Counted from the stretch's first letter, positions 16,768 through 25,783 are shown. The stretch is 64,000 bases of DNA from Maricaulis sp048270265 (GCF_048270265.1 NZ_JBLWTD010000015.1:1-64000); one strand, 5' to 3'. Numbers and translations are program-made. The notes: generated by a model not told the origin, from the letters alone.

Positions 16768-18048
16768 TTATTTGACCGGCTTGCCGATGGGCTGCGCGCT
16801 GGTGCCGTTCGTGCCGATCCGTCCGGCGACGAAGTCATCATAATATTGCAGCCAGGCTTCCGAGCGCACCGCGATATATTTCATCGGCTCACCCGGTGTC
16901 GGACGGAAATTCGAATCCGTGGCGACCACGAAATACTGGTTGCCTTCGCGCACCATGAAGGGCGATCCGCTATCGCCGCGGGTGGTATCGCAATTGTGGG
17001 CCATGGTGTTGTCGTTGAAAATCTCGGTCATGTGGCAGCCGATATTGCCCGACAGATGGGCGCCGGTATCCCAGCTATAACCGGCCTGGTAGAGATCGGC
17101 GCGCATCGCCTCGCGATTGCCCCGGGTCTGGATCAGGCCGCGAACTCCGGCATGGCCAAGCTCGGCGCCGAGCGGACGGTCGATGCGGAGCAGGGCCCAG
17201 TCGGTGCCATCGAGATCATTGCCATTGCTGAAACGCTCCTCATCCCAGCGAGGGTCGATCATATAGCCGGTGACGCGCGCTTCCAGCGGCCCGCCGCGAC
17301 GGTCATAGGCCGTGCGGAAGACGGCACTGGCGTCGGTGACGCCGTCTTCATTGATGCAATGCGATGCGGTGATCAGGACATTGTCGGCGATCAGCGTCGC
17401 CGTGCAGGCGCCGCCGCTGTCGAGATCGATCTGGCCGACGACGTTCCACGGCGCCGCTGAGGTATCCATGAAGACGCGGTCGTCGTGGCCGAAATAGTGA
17501 TCATTGATGGTCAGGGGACGTTCGCGGCCATAGCAGTCGGCGCGGTCGGTGCGCGCGTCGCAGCTGCCATCGCCGGTGCCCGGCTCATTGCAGACGCCGT
17601 CGAAGGCGGTGTCGCAGCTGTCATTGCGGAAGCGCAGGCCGATGATGGCGCCGCAATCGGAAAGGTCGGTGGCCTGCGTACAGGCGCCGGTCCCGAAACC
17701 GGGCTCGTCGCACTCGCCATCATTGGCCCACTGGCAGCTGTCATCCTCGACGCCATCGGCGATGCGCCAGCAATCGGAATAGTCCGTGCCCTGGTCGCAG
17801 GCGCCGGTGCCGATGCCCGGGTCGTCACATTCGCCATCATTGGCCCAGCGGCAGGTATCCACGCCGCGATAGCTGGAGGTGGAGACATCGCCGGGGCGCT
17901 GGGGTTTCTGGATCCGGTGCAGCCAGCGGCCAATCTCGCGGCTGGAAAGGGCATCAGCGGGGCCGCCGGCGAGGGCCGGTTCATCGGCCTGGCTCGCGGA
18001 GACACACAAAATGGCGGCCAATGCCGCGATCAGACCTGTACGCATCAA
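16768..18048 (-). CDS. Secreted trypsin-like serine protease with three Cys-rich modules
   Basis: 426-residue exported protease. A signal peptide ends near residue 21 (SASQADE). Residues 66-172 hold three modules, each C-x7-C-x9-C-x8-C (Cys at 66, 74, 84, 93; 105, 113, 123, 132; 145, 153, 163, 172), rich in Asp/Gly (WANDGECDDPG, GTGAC, GTDYSDC), resembling small Ca-binding or LNR-type disulfide modules. The chymotrypsin-fold domain follows, with His230 in ITASHC, Asp283 in TDWALLRID and Ser360 in RGDSGSPF. Likely disulfides are C215-C231 and C338-C353. The substrate is unknown; the modules may bind metal or a cell-surface ligand. It is divergent from the gene at 18230. Confidence 0.88.
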   Translation of the reverse strand: MMRTGLIAALAAILCVSASQADEPALAGGPADALSSREIGRWLHRIQKPQRPGDVSTSSYRGVDTCRWANDGECDDPGIGTGACDQGTDYSDCWRIADGVEDDSCQWANDGECDEPGFGTGACTQATDLSDCGAIIGLRFRNDSCDTAFDGVCNEPGTGDGSCDARTDRADCYGRERPLTINDHYFGHDDRVFMDTSAAPWNVVGQIDLDSGGACTATLIADNVLITASHCINEDGVTDASAVFRTAYDRRGGPLEARVTGYMIDPRWDEERFSNGNDLDGTDWALLRIDRPLGAELGHAGVRGLIQTRGNREAMRADLYQAGYSWDTGAHLSGNIGCHMTEIFNDNTMAHNCDTTRGDSGSPFMVREGNQYFVVATDSNFRPTPGEPMKYIAVRSEAWLQYYDDFVAGRIGTNGTSAQPIGKPVK

Positions 18049-18229
18049 CTCAAACTCCTGTCCCCTTTGCCTGGCTGCTTATCGGGCAATTGCCCGCCTG
18101 CACCAAGCCTGAACCGCCATTCTATCGTTCATGAAGATGACTGACAGCTGAACGGCGCATTCAAGACCGTTTCAGCCGGGGTTTGATGGAGTGGCGGTTC
18201 CGGAAAGTCTGACATCACAGGAGAGCCCC

Positions 18230-18655
18230 ATGAAAGCCCGTTTCAAGATCGCCGCCGCTGCCATTCTCGCTTTCGCGGGCATGGCAGCCCTGCCAGCTGT
18301 TGCCAGCGCCGGCACCTGGCATGTCAACGCTGCCGCCTGCCCGGATTTGCGAGAGGACCGGTTCGACGCCCGGCGCAATACCGGCCGGGGCGATTTGCGT
18401 GAGGATCGCCGGGACCGCCAGGTCATCAGCTGCCCGGCTCATGCCTGGCGCTATGCACCGGATCGCTACGAGCGTGTTGCCCTGCAGCGCGTCGCCGCGC
18501 CGCTGACGGTCTATCGTGACCGCGCCGGTGGCTATTATGCCCGCAACCGGCATGGCGCGACCTACCGCGTCGATGTGGTGATCGACTATCCACGTGGCAC
18601 CGGGCGCTCCGGTTATCGCCGCGACAATTATCGCGGTCATCCGCGGCGCCACTAG
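18230..18655 (+). CDS. Small basic secreted protein
   Basis: Exported 141-residue protein of unknown function. A classical signal peptide (MKARFKIAAAAILAFAGMAA, then LPAVASA) is followed by a strongly Arg/Asp-rich mature region (DLREDRFDARRNTGRGDLRE) and a Tyr/Arg/Gly/His-rich tail ending HPRRH. Two Cys (AACPD and ISCPAH) could pair. GGAGAG 4 bases upstream sets the ATG at 18230. Its stop overlaps the stop of the convergent PhzF gene by 4 bases. The pattern resembles small RcnB-like periplasmic proteins with Arg/Asp-rich heads, but I cannot assign a family. Confidence 0.65.
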   Translation: MKARFKIAAAAILAFAGMAALPAVASAGTWHVNAAACPDLREDRFDARRNTGRGDLREDRRDRQVISCPAHAWRYAPDRYERVALQRVAAPLTVYRDRAGGYYARNRHGATYRVDVVIDYPRGTGRSGYRRDNYRGHPRRH

Positions 18656-19464
18656 AGCGTGATCCTGCCCTCCAGATAGCGCGGCGCGTGGCCATACAGG
18701 GCCACGCGTTCGCCCTGGAGTTCGACCTCGAGTGCACCGGGCCTCGGCCCGATCTGGCGCGCGCTCATGCGCGTCTTGCCGAGACGTTCGCCCCAATAGG
18801 GGGCCAGGGTGCAATGGGCTGAACCGGTGACCGGGTCCTCATCGACCCCGGACGCCGGCGCAAAGAAGCGGGACACGAAATCCGTGTGCCCGCCCGGCGC
18901 CGTCAGGATGATATTGGTGTCGAGCTGACGCAGCCGGCCGTGATCGGGTTCGGCCAGCCGCACAGCGGCCTCGTCGGCCATCACCCACATCTGATACCGC
19001 GCGCCATGGATGCGATTGACGTTCATCACCGCGACCGGCCCCGTCTCGACGCCAAGGGCGGCCTCGATAGCCTGGTTCCGTCCGCCTGGCTGGAAGCCGA
19101 TCTGCGGCAGGTCCATCGCGAAGGCCGCGCCATCGCGCCGGACCCGGAGCTCGCCCGAGCGGGTGTCAAACACGGCGGCATCTCCGGCGACCCGCCCTTC
19201 GGTTAGGACGACAGCCCCGGCCGCCAGCGTTGCATGACCGCACAGATCGACCTCGAGTGCCGGGGTGAACCAGCGCAATTGCCAGCGATCCTTGCCGCCC
19301 GGCACCAGGAAGGCCGTTTCCGAGAGATTATTGGATGCGGCAATACCCTTCAGGATCCGGTCGTCAGGGAAGGCCTCGAGCAGGCAGACACCGGCGGGAT
19401 TGCCGGTAAAGGCCTGGCCCGGTTCGGCAAAGGCATGGATTTCGAAATAGGGTATCGACGACAT
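18652..19464 (-). CDS. PhzF family isomerase-like protein
   Basis: Cytosolic 270-residue protein of the PhzF/YddE superfamily (diaminopimelate epimerase-like double fold). The family includes the phenazine enzyme PhzF and many isomerases of unknown substrate. Marks are FTGNPAGVCLL near the N-terminus, NLSETAFLV with the catalytic Glu, DLCGHATLAAG, and in the second half VSRFFAPASGVDEDPVTGSAHC, the classic PhzF signature. The ATG at 19464 (MSSIPYFEI) fits the family start; an in-frame ATG at 19491 has no better signal. It converges with the small basic protein at 18230. No phenazine genes are present, so the metabolic role is open. Confidence 0.9.
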   Translation of the reverse strand: MSSIPYFEIHAFAEPGQAFTGNPAGVCLLEAFPDDRILKGIAASNNLSETAFLVPGGKDRWQLRWFTPALEVDLCGHATLAAGAVVLTEGRVAGDAAVFDTRSGELRVRRDGAAFAMDLPQIGFQPGGRNQAIEAALGVETGPVAVMNVNRIHGARYQMWVMADEAAVRLAEPDHGRLRQLDTNIILTAPGGHTDFVSRFFAPASGVDEDPVTGSAHCTLAPYWGERLGKTRMSARQIGPRPGALEVELQGERVALYGHAPRYLEGRITL

Positions 19465-19494
19465 GGGATATGTCCCGTGCGGCGCAGGCAAGAC

Positions 19495-20334
19495 CTACCA
19501 GCGCGCGCTTTCATGGGGCTGGAATTCGAGATGGAGGTCGGGGTTCCGGTGGTCAAACACGGCAACGATCTCGCTTGAAACCGGCGCTTCGCCGGCCAGT
19601 TCGGTCAGCGCATTGGTGACCATCGAGCGCGCCGAGGCCCGAAGCCGGGCGATCTGGCGGGGCAGCGCGCGGCGCCATTCATCGACCTCGTCATAGCCGG
19701 CCATGAAATCCTCCGGCCGCTCGTTCTCGGGCAGGGCGCGCCAACGGCCGACATCTACATAGGCCCGGGCGAGGCGATGGCCTTCCTCTTCCTCGAAGAC
19801 CTCGATCTCGATCAGCATTGCCTGATAGATCAGCGAACTCTCGACGACCCCGCCCGTGGCCGGAACTTCGCCGGCCCAGCGGGCGAAATAGGCGCGCGCC
19901 TCTTCGACCGGTGTCGAGGCGGCCGTGCCCCAGGCTTCACGCTGATCGCGATTGAGCAGGGTCTCGTCGGCCGGATCGATGATCATCACCATCGGGGTCG
20001 CATACAGGGCCGCGACGCCGAAGCGGCGGATCACGTCCTGGTTCTGGTCGCGCCAGCCGACATCAATGAAGCGTGTGACGTAATGATCGCGCAGGGTTGC
20101 GGCCAGCTCCGGGTCCTGGAAATGCCCGGCCAGGCCGCGGCTGTCATGGCACCAGTTGGCCCCGAAGACGAGCAGGAGGCGTTTGTCGGCGGCGCGAGCC
20201 TCTTCCAGCGCGGCATCGACCTGCTCCATGGCGGAATAGTTCTGGTCGAAGGGCGACGGGGAGGGTGCGTGCTCCTCGGCGATCGCCACCGGCGCGATCA
20301 GGAACAGGGCAAACAGGCTGGCAATCAGACGCAT
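19495..20334 (-). CDS. Exported thioredoxin-fold protein with WCHDS active site
   Basis: 279-residue exported protein with an N-terminal thioredoxin-like domain. The signal peptide is clear (MRLIASLFALFLIAPVAIAE). LLLVFGANWCHDSRGLAGHF at about residues 54-73 occupies the place of the CxxC site but has only one Cys (W-C-H-D-S). A cis-Pro region follows (YATPMVMIIDP). Residues from about 150 on are helical and acidic, a C-terminal extension I cannot name. With a single Cys it cannot act as a normal disulfide oxidoreductase; it could bind or glutathionylate. It lies 89 bases downstream of the ABC exporter on the same strand. Confidence 0.75.
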   Translation of the reverse strand: MRLIASLFALFLIAPVAIAEEHAPSPSPFDQNYSAMEQVDAALEEARAADKRLLLVFGANWCHDSRGLAGHFQDPELAATLRDHYVTRFIDVGWRDQNQDVIRRFGVAALYATPMVMIIDPADETLLNRDQREAWGTAASTPVEEARAYFARWAGEVPATGGVVESSLIYQAMLIEIEVFEEEEGHRLARAYVDVGRWRALPENERPEDFMAGYDEVDEWRRALPRQIARLRASARSMVTNALTELAGEAPVSSEIVAVFDHRNPDLHLEFQPHESARW

Positions 20335-20423
20335 GGGGACCTCGAAATGACTCTGGTCACGAGACAAGCACGCCGCGCCCTGCAACGCCAGTCAAGCTGG
20401 TGTGAAGGGCGCGGCGGCCTGCA

Positions 20424-22199
20424 TTACCCCGCGGCCAGCGAGGCCAGGCGCGCATAGGTACCATCATCACGGCTGGCCAGTTCGTCATGGCTGCCCTGCT
20501 CGACAATACGTCCCTTGTCGAACACCAGAATGCGGTCGGCATCGCGGATGGTCGACAGCCGGTGGGCGATGATGATCGTGGTGCGATCCTTCATCACGGC
20601 TTCCATGGCCAGTTTCACATCGCGTTCGGTCTCGTTGTCGAGGCTGGAGGTGGCCTCGTCGAGGATCAGGATCGGCGCATCGGCGAGGATGGCGCGGGCG
20701 ATCGCGACGCGCTGGCGCTCGCCGCCAGACAGCTTCACCCCGCGTTCGCCCACCAGCGTCCGGTAGCCGAGCGGCAGACGTTCGATGAAGGCGTGCGCGT
20801 GCGCGGCCTTCGCGGCGGCGATGATCTCCGCCTCGCTCGCATCCGGTGAACCGAAGGCGATATTCTCCGCGATCGTGCGGTGAAACAGCGCCGGGTCCTG
20901 CGGCACCAGTGCCACATTCTGGCGCAAGCTCGCCTGCGCCACCTCGCGCACATCCTGGCCGTCAATCTCGACCGAGCCTTCATTGACGTCATAGAGGCGC
21001 TGCACCAGCTTGACGAAGGTCGACTTGCCCGAGCCCGTCGCCCCGACCAGCGCGACTTTCTCGCCCGGTTCGATGGTGAGCGAGAAGTCGCGATAGAGCG
21101 GCCGCGCCTGCCCCTCATAGGTGAAGCCAACGCGGTCAAAGCGGATTTCGCCCGATCCCGGTTCGAATTCGCGGGCATCGGCGGCGTCCTCGACCGTGCT
21201 TTCCTGGAGGTCGAACACGGCGAGATCCTGCAATTCATCCATCGAGCGCTGGATCGCCTGCACCTGTTCACCGAAGCGGCGCATATAGCCCGACACCAGC
21301 ATGTAGGAGGCCAACGCCGCGACGACATCGCCGGCCGTGGCCGCCCCGCGCGACCATTGCCAGACCAGCAGGCCGACCAGGCCGGCCTGCATCGACAGGT
21401 CGGTGGCGATATTGACCAGCCAGGAATTGACGAAGCGCAGCCAGGTCTTCTTGGTTTCGGTGCGCCAGCGCCAGGTCAGCTCGTGAAAGCGCTCATCCTC
21501 GCGCGCCTCGGCGCCGAAGCTCTTGACGGTCGCGATCCCGCCGACGGCATCGGCGAGGGCGCCGCCGATCTGGGAATCGAGGGCGTTGGAGCGCATGTTT
21601 TGCGGGCGGATATAGAAACGGCTCAGCATCAGCGAGGAGGCGATGAAGATCGTCATCACCACCAGCACCACACCGCCAACCAGCGGCCAGCGCACGGCCA
21701 TCACCACCGCGACGCCGAACATCACGCCCAGCGAGGGCGCCAGGCCGAGGAAGATATTGACCGTGATGGTGTCGTAGGCCCACATCCCGCGCGTGATCTT
21801 GCGCACGACCGAGCCGGCAAAGGTATTGGCATGCCAGTCGAGCGAGAGCCGCTGCACCTTGGAAAAGGCCTCGGTTGTCAGGTCCGCCATGTTCGCCGAC
21901 GAGAAGGGTACTTCGCAGCGCGAGGCCGACTGGCGAACGATGTAATAGGCGACAGCCGTGCCAAGATAGAGCGCAAAGGCCGGCCAAGGCTGGCCCGTTT
22001 CCGGACCGGCTGCCAGCGCGTCGATCAGATGGCCCGCGGCCACGGGGATATAGACCTCGGCCACTGTCGCCAGCACCATAAAGACAATGATCCCGGCCAG
22101 AAGCCAGGGCCGTCGCATCCATTGGCGGCGCAAATATCCCAGCACCTGGAGGTTGGTCAGCGTATGTTGGGTGGGCGTTTCGGTATCGGCAATGGACAT
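20424..22199 (-). CDS. ABC exporter, fused permease and ATPase
   Basis: 591-residue half-transporter of the MsbA/ABCB type; two copies make a working exporter. The N-terminal membrane domain has six hydrophobic segments between residues about 33 and 330. The ATPase domain follows with Walker A GATGSGKST around 386-394, a Q-loop (NVALVPQDP), signature LSGGERQR around 489, Walker B ILILDEATSS and an H-loop (IIAHRLS). The substrate could be lipid, peptide or drug; nothing nearby decides. The N-terminus (MSIADTETPTQHT) is hydrophilic, as expected. It is probably followed by the thioredoxin-like gene in one transcript. Confidence 0.92.
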   Translation of the reverse strand: MSIADTETPTQHTLTNLQVLGYLRRQWMRRPWLLAGIIVFMVLATVAEVYIPVAAGHLIDALAAGPETGQPWPAFALYLGTAVAYYIVRQSASRCEVPFSSANMADLTTEAFSKVQRLSLDWHANTFAGSVVRKITRGMWAYDTITVNIFLGLAPSLGVMFGVAVVMAVRWPLVGGVVLVVMTIFIASSLMLSRFYIRPQNMRSNALDSQIGGALADAVGGIATVKSFGAEAREDERFHELTWRWRTETKKTWLRFVNSWLVNIATDLSMQAGLVGLLVWQWSRGAATAGDVVAALASYMLVSGYMRRFGEQVQAIQRSMDELQDLAVFDLQESTVEDAADAREFEPGSGEIRFDRVGFTYEGQARPLYRDFSLTIEPGEKVALVGATGSGKSTFVKLVQRLYDVNEGSVEIDGQDVREVAQASLRQNVALVPQDPALFHRTIAENIAFGSPDASEAEIIAAAKAAHAHAFIERLPLGYRTLVGERGVKLSGGERQRVAIARAILADAPILILDEATSSLDNETERDVKLAMEAVMKDRTTIIIAHRLSTIRDADRILVFDKGRIVEQGSHDELASRDDGTYARLASLAAG

Positions 22200-22491
22200 G
22201 GCAGTCGCGGACCGTGCGGTCCGTCCTCATGAAAGCAATCTATCAAACCTGTGGCGGGCGAACGTCAGCGAGTCCGTGCGGGCCGGGCCTGGATGCAGGC
22301 GCGGGGTGATGGCACGCGAAGGGGGCACGTTCTGCCGCCTTCGATGGTCAGATAATCTTGCTCATGGGTCTGCTCCAATATGTCGATTGGTCCTGGGGCG
22401 GTGGTTACACCGTCCCCGCAGCGCCGGGCAAGGCGCGGCATGGCAATTTGTCGCTTCCGGGCCACGTGTGTGTCGAAATTGACACGATGCC
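22200..22491. other. Gene-free stretch between thioesterase and ABC genes
   Basis: About 290 bases downstream of the thioesterase stop and upstream of the ABC start (both genes on the minus strand). Open frames here are short, lack ribosome sites and run into known genes. It presumably holds the ABC exporter promoter; I see no clear element. Confidence 0.4.
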
Positions 22492-23418
22492 TCAGGCCTC
22501 AAGGCCCGCGATACAGGCCGCGTCCAGGCCCGGGCGAACGGCGGGCGACAGGTCGAGAATCTTGCGTGCGTCCAGGTCCATCGGTGCGGCGACACCTTCC
22601 ATGGTCCACCATGGCCGGCCGGTAACCGGGTCGAGAACCCAGTGCACGATATTGCGCACTTTCGGCCCAAAGGACTTCAGGCCCGAGCGCACGACATAGC
22701 CGTCGCCTGCGCGCGGCCAGCGGTGTGGCAGGATGCGGCATTCCAGCAGGGCGGAGCCGATGCTGGCCTCGGTCTGTCCCTGGTGGAAGGCCCATTCCTC
22801 GGGGAAGGCCTGGCTGAAATTCACGACCGAATTGGAGATGCGTCCGAGCAGGACCTCGGTGCGCATGCGGCCGAAGACATCGACCTCATCCGGGGTGAAG
22901 CGGCCGAGGCCGACATGCGCCAGCCCCAGTTCGTCGGCGCGCTCAAGGCTGGCCGCCGTCGTGCCGGATGATGTGTCAGCAACGCCGCGCGGTCCGGCAA
23001 AGTCCGGCACCGTCACGCTGCGGGCCTCGAGCTGGGCGGGGAAATAGCTGGGCCAGGTGAAGGCGCGGCCGTCGCGTGGCGAGATGTGGTCGAGATCGAT
23101 GCGAAAGCTCGCCGCCGGCTTGCCGGTGCCGCCATGGCGCATGACCAGGACGGCCGAACAGCCGGTATCGCTGATGCCGGTCCAGCCGCCCTCGATCATC
23201 AAGGGCGCGCCCGGGCGGGCTTCGGCGAGAAAACGGACATGCAGGGCTTTGGGGAGCAGGGTCGCATTGGCGTCGGCGCGATGAATATTCTTCAGCCCGG
23301 TCTGCGCCGCCAGGCCGCCGAGGGCCTCATTGGCCTTCGACAGATAGAATTTCACATTCATGTGCCCGAGCTCGTCGCATTCCCAGGCGTTCGCATTGCC
23401 GCGCCAGATTTCAATCAT
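22492..23418 (-). CDS. Acyl-CoA thioesterase-like, double hot-dog fold
   Basis: 308-residue cytosolic protein with two hot-dog halves. The first opens with WRGNANAWECDELGHMNVKF, the 4-hydroxybenzoyl-CoA thioesterase-type active-site helix (D-x-x-G-H-M-N). The second, from about residue 165, repeats the layout with VDVFGRMRTEVLLGRISNSV and lacks the full motif. Hot-dog enzymes hydrolyse acyl-CoA or aryl-CoA thioesters; the acyl group is unknown. The gene begins 13 bases after the zur-type gene, so the two are almost surely one transcript, an odd pairing of a metal regulator and a thioesterase. Confidence 0.8.
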   Translation of the reverse strand: MIEIWRGNANAWECDELGHMNVKFYLSKANEALGGLAAQTGLKNIHRADANATLLPKALHVRFLAEARPGAPLMIEGGWTGISDTGCSAVLVMRHGGTGKPAASFRIDLDHISPRDGRAFTWPSYFPAQLEARSVTVPDFAGPRGVADTSSGTTAASLERADELGLAHVGLGRFTPDEVDVFGRMRTEVLLGRISNSVVNFSQAFPEEWAFHQGQTEASIGSALLECRILPHRWPRAGDGYVVRSGLKSFGPKVRNIVHWVLDPVTGRPWWTMEGVAAPMDLDARKILDLSPAVRPGLDAACIAGLEA

Positions 23419-23431
23419 CGAGTCGATCCCG

Positions 23432-23866
23432 TCAGTGCTGGCACTTGCTGCAGTGGCCGAAATGCTCGACCACCGAACGTTCGATCACGAAGCCCGCCGG
23501 CCGGTTCGTGCTGACCGGGGCACCATGCCGTTCCTCGACGGCGCCGCAATGGGTGCAGATGAAGAGTTCGGCGCAGCCATCGGGATGGGTGTGGATGGTG
23601 GTGCAGCCGACGAAGGCGTTCAGGGCCTCGACCTTGTGAACCAGGCCCAACCCCATCAGGAAATCGAGCGCCCGGTACACCGTGGGCGGTTTGGCTGAGC
23701 CCGCGCCAGGCTTCAAGGCCTCGAGCAGGTCATAGGCCTTCACCGGGCCATCGGCGGACAGGACCAGTTCCAGCACACGGCGGCGCACCGGCGTAAGCCG
23801 TTCGCCCCGATTGGAGCAAAGCGTTTCGGCAGCCTCGAGGGCGGTGAGCATGGAATCAGCGTGCAT
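23432..23866 (-). CDS. zur: Fur-family regulator, Zur-like
   Basis: Metal-responsive repressor of the Fur family, 144 aa. The N-terminal winged helix runs from RLTPVRRRVLELVLSADGPV through PPTVYRALDFLMGLGLVHKV, the Fur DNA-recognition helix. The C-terminal half binds metal: IHTHPDGCAELFICTHCG and HFGHCSKCQH supply two CxxC pairs for the structural zinc. Short length and these motifs favour Zur over Fur, PerR or Irr. The ATG at 23866 gives the normal family N-terminus; the longer frame upstream is Pro/Arg-rich. It heads a two-gene transcript with the hot-dog thioesterase and is divergent from ompW, which may share its regulation (inference). Confidence 0.85.
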   Translation of the reverse strand: MHADSMLTALEAAETLCSNRGERLTPVRRRVLELVLSADGPVKAYDLLEALKPGAGSAKPPTVYRALDFLMGLGLVHKVEALNAFVGCTTIHTHPDGCAELFICTHCGAVEERHGAPVSTNRPAGFVIERSVVEHFGHCSKCQH

Positions 23867-24053
23867 GGTCAGGCTATCTAAACCCAGTTCGGGACAAAAC
23901 ACACCCGTCAGATACGCAGCGCCGGGCAGGGCCGGTGTCCGGCCGTGCCCTGATGCGTGCGACAGGCTGACGCGCGGCGAAACGCACACTGCCGGACTCG
24001 CAGGCCGTCGCCCATAAAGGCCATACAATTTTTATGGATGAAGGGGCTCCCTC

Positions 24054-24680
24054 ATGAAACACCTTATGCTTTGCGCGACTATCCTCGGCACCCTGGCTGT
24101 CACGGCAGCTCCGGCCCAGGCCGAAAGCGGCGACTGGCTTGTCCGGCTGCGCGCCATCGACGTCATGCCCAATGAAAGTGCCACCATCAGCACGATCGGC
24201 GGCGATGTCGACATTTCCGACCAAATCGTGCCGGAATTGGACATTACCTACTTCGTCCAGGACAACTGGGCCGTCGAACTCATTCTCGGTGTGACGCCCC
24301 ATGACGTCCAGGCTGTCGGCACCGCCGCTGGCGATGTCGATCTGGGTGACGTGACCCTGCTGCCGCCGACACTGACGCTGCAATACCATTTCAACCCGGA
24401 CGGCCAGATGCGTCCCTATCTCGGTGCCGGCGTCAATTACACGCATTTCTTCAACGAGGATCTGCCCGGCGGTTCGGCGCTGACCACTATCAGCTATGAT
24501 GACAGCTTTGGCCTCGCCGCCCAGGCCGGGATCGATTTTGCACTGCAGGATGACTGGTTCTTCAATGTCGACGTCAAATATATCGACATCGACACCGACG
24601 TCCTGATCGACGGCGCGATTGCGGCGGATGTCGATATCGATCCAGTGATCCTGGGTATCGGTTTCGGCCGCCGCTTCTAG
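24054..24680 (+). CDS. ompW: OmpW family outer-membrane protein
   Basis: 208-residue outer-membrane beta-barrel of the OmpW family, an eight-stranded barrel that passes small hydrophobic compounds. A signal peptide ends at PAQAES. Family marks are GDWLVRLRAIDVMPNESA, VPELDITYFVQDNWAVELIL, LPPTLTLQYHF, RPYLGAGVNYTHFF and a C-terminal ILGIGFGRRF ending in Phe. AGGGG upstream sets the ATG. A strong intrinsic terminator follows (24703-24739), so it is monocistronic. It is transcribed away from the zur-type gene; zinc control is a testable idea, not something seen. Confidence 0.93.
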   Translation: MKHLMLCATILGTLAVTAAPAQAESGDWLVRLRAIDVMPNESATISTIGGDVDISDQIVPELDITYFVQDNWAVELILGVTPHDVQAVGTAAGDVDLGDVTLLPPTLTLQYHFNPDGQMRPYLGAGVNYTHFFNEDLPGGSALTTISYDDSFGLAAQAGIDFALQDDWFFNVDVKYIDIDTDVLIDGAIAADVDIDPVILGIGFGRRF

Positions 24681-24702
24681 GCCTTTCGCCCTCCGAGTGG
24701 GC

Positions 24703-24739
24703 ATGCCGGATCCCGGTTGCGGGGTCCGGCATTTTTTTT
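24703..24739 (+). terminator. Intrinsic terminator of ompW
   Basis: A 13-bp stem (24703-24715 with 24720-24732, one G-T pair) with a 4-base loop is followed by eight T residues (24732-24739). It is the cleanest terminator in the window and ends the ompW transcript before the sapC leader. Confidence 0.92.
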
Positions 24740-24832
24740 GCAAACCCCTCCGGTTCCAGTCCCTGCGTGGCCGCGTTGCCGCCATCGGGCATATCCGCTA
24801 TCTAGCGCCGAAAGCAATGAAGGGTTTCTACT

Positions 24833-25624
24833 ATGGCCGACGCACCAACCACCGAGCCACGCCTCACCGGTACGGTCCCGCTCTACAAGACCGTGGAGCC
24901 GCTCAACCGTACAAAACACAAGACCTATGGCGTGAAATCGATTCCGCAACCCTTCAGCTTCCTGAAGGAATGGCATTTCGTTCCCGCCATCGCCGGCGAA
25001 TTCTCGGTTGCCAGTGGCAGCTATCCGATCATCTTCCTCGGCGACAAGAAAATGCCGGTCCTGGTGATGGGTCTGCGTCAGGGCACGAATGTCTTCGTCA
25101 GCGAAGACGGCCAGTTCGACAGCGATCATTACGTGCCGGCCTATGTGCGCCGCTATCCGTTCGTGAGCGCCTCCAACCCGATGGACCAGCCGTCCACCGT
25201 CTGTGTTGATGTCGATGCACCTTTCGTCGTCAAGAAAGACCCGGAAGTTCCATTCTTCAAGGAAGATGGCGAGCCGACCGAATACACGTCCAAGGCGGTT
25301 GAATTCGTCTCGGCGTTCGAGAGCGACGCGAAGATCACCGAAAGCTTTGTCGAGCGTCTCAACGCCCTCGACCTGTTCGAGCAGAAAAACGTGCGCGTGG
25401 CCGATCCGAACAATCCGGACAACACGATCACTGTGGCGGAATACTGGGGCGTTTCCGAAGAGAAATTCGGCAACCTGCCAACCGAAAAGCTCGTCGAGAT
25501 GCACAAGAATGGCGATCTGTTCGCGATCTCTGCGCATCTGATGTCGCTGCAACGCTGGGAGCGCATCATGCGCCGCGCCTCCATGCAGCAGCAGGCAGCT
25601 GCCGCTCCGGCCGCCAAGGCCTAG
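24833..25624 (+). CDS. sapC: SapC family protein
   Basis: 263-residue protein of the SapC family, named from the S-layer gene region of Campylobacter and common in alphaproteobacteria near S-layer or TonB genes. No signal peptide. The conserved core is FSFLKEWHFVPAIAGEFSVA, YPIIFLGDKKMPVLVMGLRQ, GQFDSDHYVPAYVRRYPF and CVDVDAPFV. A helical Gln/Ala-rich tail closes it. Its exact role is unsettled. It stands alone between two intrinsic terminators, so here it is its own transcript; no S-layer gene is in view. Confidence 0.9.
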   Translation: MADAPTTEPRLTGTVPLYKTVEPLNRTKHKTYGVKSIPQPFSFLKEWHFVPAIAGEFSVASGSYPIIFLGDKKMPVLVMGLRQGTNVFVSEDGQFDSDHYVPAYVRRYPFVSASNPMDQPSTVCVDVDAPFVVKKDPEVPFFKEDGEPTEYTSKAVEFVSAFESDAKITESFVERLNALDLFEQKNVRVADPNNPDNTITVAEYWGVSEEKFGNLPTEKLVEMHKNGDLFAISAHLMSLQRWERIMRRASMQQQAAAAPAAKA

Positions 25625-25651
25625 GCATTGCACATATCCTTGTGATGGCTG

Positions 25652-25680
25652 CGGCCGCGCTGAAAAGCGCGGCCGTTTGC
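25652..25680 (+). terminator. Intrinsic terminator of sapC
   Basis: A 10-bp perfect stem (25652-25661 with 25666-25675, gaaa loop) is followed by tttgcttg. It lies 28 bases after the sapC stop. Confidence 0.8.
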
Positions 25681-25783
25681 TTGTGTGCGATCACCATTGC
25701 GCGATCAGGCTTCGGGCTTGGGCAAATCATGAGTATATGGCAGGGAAGTCTTCCTGCTTCCGCTCCAGTCCTGAGGTCAGTTC

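Noticed and set aside
22087..22482. Open frame between ABC and thioesterase genes
   Set aside because: It has no ribosome site, starts inside the ABC gene and its product is compositionally odd.
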